Assembly (NCBI GenBank): GCA_003504035.1
Contig: DOBW01000092.1
Span: 1-5,714 of the forward strand
DNA from: Rhodospirillaceae bacterium
GTDB lineage: Bacteria; Pseudomonadota; Alphaproteobacteria; UBA9219
Reading direction: 5' to 3'
DNA: 5,714 nt
This document shows positions 1-5,714 of the stretch, piece by piece. The notes under the pieces were generated by a model. That model had not been told where the DNA came from. It did no database searches and worked only from the letters and a program-made list of their open reading frames with translations. The translations under genes and the position numbers were made by a program. The first letter of the stretch is position 1. The number at the start of each line of letters is the position of its first letter.

Positions 1-1
1 A

Positions 2-1252
2 ACGGATTTGGAAACCAAAGTTTCGCTTAATCTAAACCTTCTTGATAAAGATGCTGTACCGCAGGTTATGGATTTGCGGTCTGCTCTACAGGCCTATTTG
101 GATCACCGCATTGATGTTTTGGTTCGCCGCTCGCGCTTTCGGCTTTCTAAGATTGAAGATCGGATGGATGTTTTGGCGGGTTATTTGGTGGCCTATCTCA
201 ATCTTGATAAGGTCATTAAAATCATTCGTACTGAGGATGAACCCAAGCCCGTTCTCATTAAAACTTTTGCTCTTAATGATGGTCAAGCCGAAGCCATTTT
301 GAATATGCGTCTGCGTTCTTTGCGCAAGCTTGAGGAAATGGAGATCAAAGGCGAGCAAAAAGATCTTCGCAAGCAGCAATCCGAACTTAAAAAACTTTTG
401 AAGGATGAATCGCTGCGCTGGGGCGTTATCGACAAAGAGCTTGTTGATCTTAAAACCAAGTTTGGAAAAAGCACAAAGCTTGGCGCGCGCAGGACAGAGC
501 TTGGTGATGTGCCGACTATTGAAGAAAAAGCTTTGCTTGAAAGTGCTGTCACGCGTGAAAATGTTACGGTTGTCCTTTCAGAAAAAGGCTGGGTGCGTGC
601 GATGAAAGGGCATGATCTTGCCCTTTCCAGTATTCGCTATAAAGAAGGTGATGAAGCATGCTTTGTTTTAGAGATGGAAACAACGGATAAGCTTCTTCTC
701 TTTGCCACTAATGGGCGTTTTTATACGCTATGTGTTGATAAATTACCGGGAGGTCGAGGCTTTGGTGAGCCTGTACGTTTGATGATTGATCTTCCGGGAG
801 AGGCAGAAATTATCGGCCTGACAAAATATGAAAGTGAAGATAAGTTTATTGTTGCAAGCTCGGATGGGCGCGGCTTTATTGTGCGTTCACAGGATGTTTT
901 GGCGCAGACCAAAAATGGCAAACAGATTCTAAATCTTTCAGGTAAGGGCAAAGCAGCGTCTTTTGCTCATTTTGACGGAGACACGATTGCTGTTATTGGC
1001 ACGAACCGTAAGCTTCTTCTTTTCCCAGCCGAGCAGTTGCCAGAGATGGCGCGTGGGCGCGGTGTTATTTTGCAAAAATATAAGGACGGCGAACTTTCAG
1101 ATATCAAAAGCTTTGTTTTGAAAGAAGGCCTGAGTTGGGCATCGGGTGAGCGCACACGTACAGAAACAGATTTGCGCATGTGGCGCGGGGAGCGTGCGCA
1201 AGCAGGCCGCTTGCCGCCAACTGGTTTTCCAAGGAGTAATCGTTTTTCGTAA
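2..1252 (+). CDS. parC: DNA topoisomerase IV subunit A (ParC), C-terminal part, 5' end outside window
   Basis: ParC is the DNA-cleaving subunit of topoisomerase IV, which with ParE decatenates daughter chromosomes after replication. The frame is open to the left edge (codons Thr-Asp precede the Leu at position 8), so the true start and the catalytic tyrosine lie upstream. Counting from that Leu, residues 1-35 (LETKVSLNLN...) and the stretch near 62-105 (VAYLNLDKVIKIIR, EDEPKP, QAEAILNMRLR) match the end of the breakage-reunion domain and the tower/coiled-coil region. Residues 108-150 are a charged helix. From about 185 onward lies a beta-pinwheel-type C-terminal domain with glycine-rich blade loops (PGGRGFG at 247, DGRGF at 286, RGRGV at 349). 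The ending RTRTETDLR...GRLPPTGFPRS resembles alphaproteobacterial ParC rather than GyrA. Roughly 325 N-terminal residues are missing, judged against E. coli ParC from memory. The TTG at 8 is not a start. GyrA is the main alternative and is less likely because of the C-terminus. Confidence 0.93.
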   Translation, partial: TDLETKVSLNLNLLDKDAVPQVMDLRSALQAYLDHRIDVLVRRSRFRLSKIEDRMDVLAGYLVAYLNLDKVIKIIRTEDEPKPVLIKTFALNDGQAEAILNMRLRSLRKLEEMEIKGEQKDLRKQQSELKKLLKDESLRWGVIDKELVDLKTKFGKSTKLGARRTELGDVPTIEEKALLESAVTRENVTVVLSEKGWVRAMKGHDLALSSIRYKEGDEACFVLEMETTDKLLLFATNGRFYTLCVDKLPGGRGFGEPVRLMIDLPGEAEIIGLTKYESEDKFIVASSDGRGFIVRSQDVLAQTKNGKQILNLSGKGKAASFAHFDGDTIAVIGTNRKLLLFPAEQLPEMARGRGVILQKYKDGELSDIKSFVLKEGLSWASGERTRTETDLRMWRGERAQAGRLPPTGFPRSNRFS

Positions 1253-1270
1253 ATTTTAATATCTATTTTT

Positions 1271-1277
1271 AAGGGAG
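1271..1277 (+). promoter_or_regulatory. Ribosome binding site of the orphan gene downstream of parC
   Basis: AAGGGAG lies six bases before the ATG at 1284, a good Shine-Dalgarno match at normal spacing. It fixes the start of the unrecognised gene and is one of the better reasons to believe that gene is translated. No clear promoter or terminator is visible in the 31 bases after parC, so transcription from the parC promoter is the simplest reading. Confidence 0.7.
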
Positions 1278-1283
1278 CGTGAA

Positions 1284-2000
1284 ATGGAAGAAGATAGAAG
1301 TCTAGATGTCGATATAACGCCTGTGATTGGCGGCGTTTTTTCATGTATTACAAACTATTGTCATGACTATCATGGGGTTATGAATACAGGTCATTCAACG
1401 ACGCTTACGGACCTTCTTTGTGTTTCGGGTGCTCTTTGTGGGCGTGCTGCACGGGAGTTTTCTTTAGAAACTTTCCCCAATTCTGGAGGGACAGAAAAAA
1501 GCCTCGTTCGAGTCCTTTGGGGAGAGGCCGGAAAGGAATTTACGCAATGTGGATCGGACACACTTTTGGCTTGGTTTAGAGAGGCTCCTCAAGTGGGAAT
1601 TTCTGGCAAACATGCGCCGGGCTATAAGGAAATAAGAGCTATTGATAAAATGGAAAAACAGACCAACCTTACTTTTCCTCTTGGTTATGATAAAAGGTTT
1701 GGTCAAGTTATTCCGCTTAATCTTGCCGCTTCGGATCTTTGGGCTAATGTTTTTGGCTTGGCGCAAAGTGTTACAACAGAGGGAGCTCACTTTGTCGCCT
1801 TGTGGGCGGGGGTTTATAATTCTCTTCATATGCTTAGGCAAGAGCCCTGTTTTCTTTATAAAAAGCCCAATGCCAACAAAAAAATCGCCCAAAAAATGCT
1901 TTTTAGGTCTGTTTGGGGTGGGGCTAAGACGAAGCCTTTGTCACGCCGCGAGATCGAAAATGTTTATAAGTTGGCTTTATGTGAAGGTCCTTGCCAGTAG
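1284..2000 (+). CDS. Unrecognised protein of 238 residues, cysteine-containing
   Basis: I do not recognise this family. The protein is probably soluble: there is no signal peptide and no convincing membrane segment, although residues around 150-185 (VFGLAQSV, HFVALWAGVYNSLHML) could form amphipathic or buried helices. Eight cysteines are visible, at about 21, 26, 46, 52, 89, 189, 233 and 237. They include C-x4-C at 21-26, C-x5-C at 46-52 and a terminal C-x3-C in CEGPC. Histidines at 27, 30 and 37 lie close to the first pairs, so metal binding is conceivable, but no standard zinc or Fe-S motif is present. The C-terminal quarter is Lys-rich (KKPNANKKIAQK). The gene starts 31 bases after parC behind a good ribosome binding site and uses the same T-rich wobble style as parC, which supports it as a real gene, probably cotranscribed. 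It ends in TAG facing rlmN. Function unknown; there is no evidence for a role in topoisomerase activity beyond position. Confidence 0.78.
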   Translation: MEEDRSLDVDITPVIGGVFSCITNYCHDYHGVMNTGHSTTLTDLLCVSGALCGRAAREFSLETFPNSGGTEKSLVRVLWGEAGKEFTQCGSDTLLAWFREAPQVGISGKHAPGYKEIRAIDKMEKQTNLTFPLGYDKRFGQVIPLNLAASDLWANVFGLAQSVTTEGAHFVALWAGVYNSLHMLRQEPCFLYKKPNANKKIAQKMLFRSVWGGAKTKPLSRREIENVYKLALCEGPCQ

Positions 2001-2050
2001 TTCGGTTTTTTAAAAAAAGAAAAAAGAGATTAATTTTAAGATAGGCAAAA
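2001..2050. other. A/T-rich gap between convergent genes, possible weak bidirectional termination zone
   Basis: This gap separates the ends of the orphan gene (+) and rlmN (-). It contains a T6A7 tract at 2006-2018 that is self-complementary, followed by further A-rich sequence to about 2030. On either strand the transcript would end in a U-rich stretch, which fits transcript release. However, there is no G/C-rich stem before it, so it is not a classical intrinsic terminator. It may be a weak terminator, a bent A-tract or simply spacer. Confidence 0.3.
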
Positions 2051-3181
2051 TTATTCTTCCTTCTTTTTTTCTTTCTGACTTGCTGATTTCAATTGCCCGC
2101 AAGCAGCCATTATATCACGGCCACGGGGGGTGCGTATGGGGCTAGCATAGCCTGCAGCGTTAACGTAATCCCCAAATTTTTGAATGGTGGCATCGTCAGA
2201 GCTTTCATAAGGACTTCCGGGCCATGGATTATAGGGGAGAAGATTAATCTTTGCCGGAATACCGCGCAGGAGCCGAACCAATTCTTTCGCATCGGCCGGC
2301 CCATCATTTATGCCTTTAAGCATGACATACTCAAATGTGATGCGCCGTGCATTGCTGGCGGCGGGATAGTCACGGCAGGCTTGTAAAAGTTCTTCAATCG
2401 GATATTTTTTATTAAGCGGAATAAGTTCGTTGCGCAGCTCGTTGGTCACAGCATGAAGGCTGATGGCGAGATTAATACCCAGCTCTTCGCCGCAGCGCTT
2501 AATCATGGGTACAACGCCCGAGGTTGAGAGTGTGATTTTGCGCCGACCAATGGAGATTCCTTCTTCATCCATGATGAGTTTCACGGCTTTGGCAACGGGC
2601 TCATAATTAAACAAAGGCTCGCCCATGCCCATGATAACGATATTGGAAAGAAGGCGTGCTTTGGGTATAGTGCCCCATTCACCCAACACATCTTTTACAT
2701 GCATGACCTGCATAAGAATTTCTGAAGCATTAAGATTGCGAACAAGGCGCATGGTTCCCGTATGACAAAAACTACATTTGTTGGTGCAGCCAATTTGAGA
2801 AGAAACACAAAGTGATCCGCGATCTTCCTCGGGAATATAAACGGCTTCAATTTCGTGACCATCGGCCATGGCCATCAGCCATTTGCGTGAGCCATCCACC
2901 GAGATTTGTTCAGTTTTAATGGTTGGTCGCCACACGACAAAATGTTTGGCAAGCTTGGCGCGAACGGATTTGCCCAGATTGGTCATTTTTTCAAAGTCGC
3001 GCACGCCGTGGCAATAGATCCATGCCCAAAGCTGTTTGGCGCGAAAAGGCTCAAGGCCGAGCGTTTCCATCTCGCTTTTCAGCTCGGCCAAGGTGAGGCC
3101 GATCAGATTGCGCTTCCCATCAATGAGAAGGGGTGTTGGCGTAAAACGCGCTGCGTGGCTTTTTAAACTTTCATCACTCAT
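2051..3181 (-). CDS. rlmN: Dual-specificity RNA methyltransferase RlmN (23S rRNA A2503 / tRNA A37, C2-methylating)
   Basis: RlmN is a radical-SAM enzyme that methylates C2 of A2503 in 23S rRNA, and A37 of some tRNAs, in the cytoplasm. The 376-residue protein is of usual family length. Residues 132-139 carry the C-x3-C-x2-C motif (CTNKCSFC) for the [4Fe-4S] cluster. Cys125, seven residues before it, corresponds to the E. coli methylene-carrying Cys118. Cys361 in [10 protein letters not shown] corresponds to the second catalytic cysteine, Cys355. Glu112 in IEAVYIPE matches the E. coli base Glu105. The SAM-binding GMGEP is at 185-189 and SLHA at 241-244. All key residues are present, so it should be active. 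The ATG at 3181 is the only good start: an in-frame stop lies 22 bases upstream and the next Met is residue 38. No Shine-Dalgarno is visible; a C5 run directly precedes the ATG. The C-terminus ends in a Lys/Glu tail (QKEKKKEE). It is last in the leftward group, 45 bases after ubiE. The Cfr resistance enzyme is a relative but far less likely here. Confidence 0.97.
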   Translation of the reverse strand: MSDESLKSHAARFTPTPLLIDGKRNLIGLTLAELKSEMETLGLEPFRAKQLWAWIYCHGVRDFEKMTNLGKSVRAKLAKHFVVWRPTIKTEQISVDGSRKWLMAMADGHEIEAVYIPEEDRGSLCVSSQIGCTNKCSFCHTGTMRLVRNLNASEILMQVMHVKDVLGEWGTIPKARLLSNIVIMGMGEPLFNYEPVAKAVKLIMDEEGISIGRRKITLSTSGVVPMIKRCGEELGINLAISLHAVTNELRNELIPLNKKYPIEELLQACRDYPAASNARRITFEYVMLKGINDGPADAKELVRLLRGIPAKINLLPYNPWPGSPYESSDDATIQKFGDYVNAAGYASPIRTPRGRDIMAACGQLKSASQKEKKKEE

Positions 3182-3226
3182 GGGGGCGAGAATGCACGTG
3201 AATCAAGGTGAAAGTCAAAAGTTGCA

Positions 3227-4009
3227 TCATAAAATCCAGCCTGAATGAATGGCGGCAATGCCGCCCATAAGGTTTTCATGACGGACATTGTCAAAACTGG
3301 CGTTTTTAATGCGTTTTGTTAACGCTGTTTGATCCGGAAATTGCCTTATGCTTTCGGCAAGATACTGGTACGCCTCGCGGTCATTGGCTACTTTTTCACC
3401 AAGCCACGGCAGGACAGAAAAAGAATAAAGGTCATAGATTTTCTTTAAAGGGGAAATCACGCCAGAGCTAAACTCCATGCAGTAAAAACGCCCTCCCGTT
3501 TTGAGGACGCGTGCAAACTCGGCCAACGCCTCGTCAATATGTGTCACATTACGAAGCCCAAAAGAAATGCTAAGCAGGTCAAAGCTGTTATCTGCAAAAG
3601 GAAGTTTTTCGGCATTGCCAACAACCCAATTAAGGCCTGTGAGATAGCCTTGATCGATGGCCTTGGCTTGGCCAACTTTGATCATGTCGGGGTTGATATC
3701 GCAGATTGTGATGTTTTCGCGACTGCTTTGCGCTTCGCGCATAAGCGACTGCTCGCGAAGTTTTTTTGCACATCTTAGGGCGATGTCGCCTGTGCCACCG
3801 GCTACATCCAAAATAGCCTCGCCTGCGCGGGGGCGCATTTTAGCGACAAAGTGATCTTTCCACGGGCGATGTAGCCCGCCTGACATAAAATCATTCATCA
3901 GATCATAATTTTCAGCGACAGAGGAAAAGACGGACGCGACGCGGGCCGTTTTTTCTTCTGGTGACGTGCGGGTATAGCCAAACCAACCCGATTCAGGGTT
4001 TTTCTTCAC
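3227..4009 (-). CDS. ubiE: Ubiquinone/menaquinone biosynthesis C-methyltransferase UbiE
   Basis: UbiE is a SAM-dependent methyltransferase that adds the ring C-methyl group in ubiquinone biosynthesis (and converts demethylmenaquinol to menaquinol where that is made), acting on a membrane-embedded quinol. The 260-residue protein has the UbiE/COQ5 signature YDLMNDFMSGGLHRPWKD at 35-52, SAM motif I LDVAGGTGD at 67-75, the acidic ribose-binding position in ICDINPDM (Asp104), LPFADNSFD at 136-144 followed by SFGLRNV, and RVLKTGG at 167-173. The ending GGIAAIHSGWIL is typical of the family. The start is a GTG whose last base begins the TGA overlap with the upstream glycosyltransferase (GTGA at 4009-4006), and GGAG sits seven bases upstream, so translational coupling is likely. 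Unlike many proteobacteria, no ubiB is adjacent. The insert around 83-98 (KLREQSLMREAQSSRE) is a variable loop seen in alphaproteobacterial forms. It should be functional. Confidence 0.96.
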   Translation of the reverse strand: MKKNPESGWFGYTRTSPEEKTARVASVFSSVAENYDLMNDFMSGGLHRPWKDHFVAKMRPRAGEAILDVAGGTGDIALRCAKKLREQSLMREAQSSRENITICDINPDMIKVGQAKAIDQGYLTGLNWVVGNAEKLPFADNSFDLLSISFGLRNVTHIDEALAEFARVLKTGGRFYCMEFSSGVISPLKKIYDLYSFSVLPWLGEKVANDREAYQYLAESIRQFPDQTALTKRIKNASFDNVRHENLMGGIAAIHSGWIL

Positions 4010-5226
4010 GCGGCTTCTCCGACAGCTTCCATAGGCTGAGAGAGCATGGCATCATAAATCTCAAAAATGGAATCACGCCATGTTTCCATGGGGAAATAAT
4101 CCGTTACAAAGTCACGTGTCTTTATGGCTAGATCAATGCGGCGCGGCGGGCTCATGGCCATGGCGGCTTCCAGCGCTTCTGTTAGCGCCTTTTTATTTTC
4201 GGTGGGAATAACCCATGCTGTTTCCTTTTTTTGCACCATTTCAACATTGGCTCCGCAATCGGTCACAATAACAGGGCGGCCTATGGCTTGCGCAGCAAGA
4301 AGCTCTGGGGCTTGGCCGCGTGGCAAGGCATTGGTGGCGACAACAAGACTGGAAAGCCAGCAGGCCGCAGGCCAATCATCGCAGAGCTCAGGCATAATGA
4401 CTTTGCCTTCAAGACCTTCTTTTTTGAGAAGATTTTCAATCTCATCGCGCGTTCCGGGGACATGATTATCATGGCTGATAAGAACCAGATAAATGTCTTT
4501 GTTTTTAAGCGGTGCAATGGCTTCAATCAGGTTTTTATGTCCCGATCCAGGCGCAAAAGGTGTCGCCATAATAATAATGCTGGCTTGCTCTGGAAGCCGC
4601 CAAAGATGCGAGAGCTTTTGAATGCGCTCTGGCGTAACACGAACGGCTTCATACCAGCTAAGATCAACTCCGGGATAAACGCGATAGAGAAAGTCTGTCT
4701 CGAGCTTGAAATCCTCGCGCAAATGCTTTGCCATATAATCGGAAGGAACACGAAAACGTGCTCCTTGTGTTGCAGCTTTTTGAAGTGCTTTGCGGCGAGA
4801 GGATGTTACGGGGGCGGGATCAGTCAGGTCGATTAGAAAAGGCAGGTCACGCGAACGCGCAACTTTGGTTGCCAAGCGGACCATTTCAAAGCCGTGAGCA
4901 TGAATTATTGAGGGCCGATTTTTTTCGATGAGAGATTCAACTATTTTACGGCTGCGCCATGCCCCAAAGACACTACTGTTGCTTAGCGGTAGCTCGGTGT
5001 GTCGCACGGCGGCGCGCTCGGCCTCCAAGACCCATGGGCCTCCGGCTGTTGCGGCTAGGGGCCTCCAGCCAGCGCGATGCGTTTGAATGGCCATGTCCAA
5101 AACTTCGCGCGCGGGGGCGCCAATTTCCATATTGGGGGCCAGATGTAAAACGGCTGTGCGCAAGGGGTGAGGCTGTTTCTTGCTGCCAAATTTTATGTTA
5201 AGGTTTGGTGAGTTTGTATGTGACAT
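4006..5226 (-). CDS. Glycosyltransferase family 4-like protein with degenerate donor-site motifs
   Basis: GT4-type proteins (GT-B fold, two Rossmann-like domains) move sugars from nucleotide donors to lipids, polysaccharides or other acceptors, usually at the inner membrane. This 406-residue protein has the right size and layout. The N-domain begins near 22 (LRTAVLHLAPNME) and contains HAHG at 109-112; a linker carries PGVD at 185-188; the C-domain has ATPFAPGSGHKNLIEA at 221-236 and LLAAQAIGRPVIVTD at 309-323. There is no signal peptide or membrane segment. Aligned by eye with normal GT4 sequences, the donor-binding Arg and Lys of GRLxxxKG fall on Pro223 and Ser228, the two Glu of the E-x7-E motif fall on Arg303 and Ala311, and the N-terminal GGAER loop reads IGAPAR. 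It may therefore be a divergent or inactive transferase; the substrate is unknown. The ATG at 5226 is chosen because the upstream frame holds no ATG or GTG before a stop at 5253-5251; its Shine-Dalgarno is weak. It is first in the leftward group, overlapping ubiE by four bases. Confidence 0.85.
   Translation of the reverse strand: MSHTNSPNLNIKFGSKKQPHPLRTAVLHLAPNMEIGAPAREVLDMAIQTHRAGWRPLAATAGGPWVLEAERAAVRHTELPLSNSSVFGAWRSRKIVESLIEKNRPSIIHAHGFEMVRLATKVARSRDLPFLIDLTDPAPVTSSRRKALQKAATQGARFRVPSDYMAKHLREDFKLETDFLYRVYPGVDLSWYEAVRVTPERIQKLSHLWRLPEQASIIIMATPFAPGSGHKNLIEAIAPLKNKDIYLVLISHDNHVPGTRDEIENLLKKEGLEGKVIMPELCDDWPAACWLSSLVVATNALPRGQAPELLAAQAIGRPVIVTDCGANVEMVQKKETAWVIPTENKKALTEALEAAMAMSPPRRIDLAIKTRDFVTDYFPMETWRDSIFEIYDAMLSQPMEAVGEAA
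4017..4020 (-). promoter_or_regulatory. Ribosome binding site deciding the GTG start of ubiE
   Basis: Read on the minus strand, GGAG precedes the GTG at 4009 by seven bases and lies inside the last codons of the upstream glycosyltransferase gene. This spacing, together with the four-base GTGA overlap, supports the GTG start and suggests that ubiE is translated partly by ribosomes ending the upstream frame. Confidence 0.6.
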
Positions 5227-5245
5227 TTCTTGGAAGTGAAAAATA
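5227..5245. promoter_or_regulatory. 19-base divergent start-to-start gap
   Basis: Only 19 bases separate the ATG of the leftward glycosyltransferase from the ATG of the rightward hydrolase. This is too short for two separate promoters, so each promoter must lie at least partly inside the other gene's 5' coding sequence, or the start of the glycosyltransferase is further downstream than called. I could not pick out a convincing -35/-10 pair on either strand. Confidence 0.4.
5232..5236 (+). promoter_or_regulatory. Ribosome binding site of the hydrolase gene
   Basis: GGAAG lies nine bases before the ATG at 5246, a moderate Shine-Dalgarno match. An in-frame TGA at 5237-5239 rules out any earlier start, so this site and ATG define the gene's beginning. 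Confidence 0.5.
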
Positions 5246-5714
5246 ATGAATCAGGACATCTCTTATCTTACTCTAGCTGATAGGAAGCTTGCCTATCAAC
5301 AACGCAATGCATCCCCTGAAAGTGCCGGAAAAGCTGGGATTATTTTCCTTGGTGGCTTTGCTTCGGACATGGATGGGACAAAAGCGAATTTTTTGGATGA
5401 AAAAACGACTCAGGCCGGACAGAGCTATCTGCGATTCGATTATCGGGGGCATGGGCTGTCTTCGGATAAGTTTGAAGACGGGTGTATCGGAGATTGGGCC
5501 GATGATGCGTTGAAGATCTTTGATAGTGTCACAAAGGGGCCTCAGCTTTTGGTGGGCTCTTCAATGGGCGGCTGGATCGGGCTTTTGCTGGCCCGCGCGC
5601 GGCCTGATAGAATTGCGGGGTTTGTCGGCATTGCGGCGGCGCCCGATTTTACAAGAGAGCTTATCATTCCTTCTTTGACCCAAGACCAAAAGGCCTCGCT
5701 TGAAGAAGATCGGA
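5246..5714 (+). CDS. ABHD10-like alpha/beta hydrolase (esterase/thioesterase), 3' end outside window
   Basis: The first 156 residues of a serine hydrolase are present; the frame runs off the right edge. Features in order: FLGGFASDMDGTKA at 34-47 (oxyanion-hole region, normally HGF, here GGF), a FDYRGHGLS loop at 64-72, VGSSMGGW at 103-110 with the nucleophile Ser106 in G-x-S-x-G, and ARPDRIAGFVGIAAAPDF at 118-135. The phrase order GF.SDM.GTKA ... FDY.G.G.S ... QLLVGSS.GGW is the pattern of the mitochondrial ABHD10 group. Human ABHD10 is described as a depalmitoylase and acyl-glucuronide esterase; its bacterial relatives are generally unassigned. The acid and histidine of the triad should lie beyond the edge. 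No signal peptide is seen, so it is probably cytoplasmic. The exact substrate is unknown. The start is fixed by an in-frame stop nine bases upstream. It diverges from the glycosyltransferase with a 19-base gap. Confidence 0.9.
   Translation, partial: MNQDISYLTLADRKLAYQQRNASPESAGKAGIIFLGGFASDMDGTKANFLDEKTTQAGQSYLRFDYRGHGLSSDKFEDGCIGDWADDALKIFDSVTKGPQLLVGSSMGGWIGLLLARARPDRIAGFVGIAAAPDFTRELIIPSLTQDQKASLEEDR

Noticed and set aside
8..1252. Complete gene starting at the TTG at position 8
   Set aside because: The frame is open to the left edge and the protein begins in the middle of the ParC breakage-reunion domain, so this is a truncated view of a longer gene.
967..1344. 125-residue minus-strand frame across the parC/orphan junction
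   Set aside because: It overlaps the well-supported ParC C-terminus, is rich in Arg/Ser/Pro as expected of an antisense shadow, and shows no family resemblance.
1464..1892. 142-residue frame antisense to the orphan gene
   Set aside because: Basic, low-information translation with no domain; the sense frame is better placed and has a better start signal.
1642..2013. Hydrophobic 123-residue frame overlapping the orphan gene
   Set aside because: It is a shifted reading of T-rich codons that produces artificial Leu/Phe/Ile runs. The frame starting at 1284 has the good ribosome binding site. Frameshifting at the A7 run (1878-1884) was considered, but nothing requires it.
2007..2018. Classical intrinsic terminator between the convergent genes
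   Set aside because: The only inverted repeat is pure A/T with no loop and no G/C stem, so it is kept only as a possible weak termination zone.
2051..3181. Cfr-type antibiotic resistance methyltransferase
   Set aside because: Length, the [10 protein letters not shown] ending, IEAVYIPE and the housekeeping context fit RlmN; nothing specific to Cfr or to a mobile context was seen.
4231..4836. 201-residue frame on the plus strand opposite the glycosyltransferase-like gene
   Set aside because: It lies wholly antisense to a gene with clear GT4 homology, has no recognisable motif and no convincing ribosome binding site; it is a composition shadow.
1..5714. CRISPR array, insertion sequence, tRNA or phage segment
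   Set aside because: No regularly spaced repeats, terminal inverted repeats, transposase motifs or tRNA-like sequence were seen on reading both strands; almost all of the window is accounted for by coding sequence.

Overview
The window looks like chromosomal core DNA of an alphaproteobacterium with moderate G+C. Class is inferred from the topoisomerase IV A-subunit C-terminus, which ends in an RTRTETDLR...GRLPP.GFPRS.RF pattern that I associate with alphaproteobacterial ParC, and from the style of the UbiE and RlmN proteins. I cannot assign order or genus. There is no sign of a mobile element, prophage, CRISPR array, tRNA or rRNA. Coding density is very high and all gaps between genes are short (19 to 50 bases).

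Layout: positions 2-1252 (+) hold the C-terminal half or more of parC, cut by the left edge. After 31 bases comes an unrecognised 238-residue, cysteine-containing protein (1284-2000, +), probably in the same transcript. It converges on a leftward gene group across a 50-base A/T-rich gap. The leftward group, in order of transcription, is a GT4-like glycosyltransferase (5226-4006), ubiE (4009-3227, GTG start inside a GTGA stop/start overlap) and rlmN (3181-2051). Diverging from the glycosyltransferase, with 19 bases between start codons, is an ABHD10-like alpha/beta hydrolase (5246 onward, +), cut by the right edge.

Functionally the window mixes housekeeping roles: chromosome decatenation (ParC), 23S rRNA/tRNA adenine methylation (RlmN) and quinone C-methylation (UbiE). 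It also carries a probable thioesterase/esterase, an orphan protein and a glycosyltransferase-fold protein. That last protein is the most interesting object here. By hand alignment it has lost the Arg, the Lys and both Glu residues that GT4 enzymes normally use to hold the nucleotide-sugar donor, yet it is an intact reading frame tightly coupled to ubiE. I found no convincing complete new multi-gene system; the leads are this possible pseudo-glycosyltransferase and the orphan downstream of parC.
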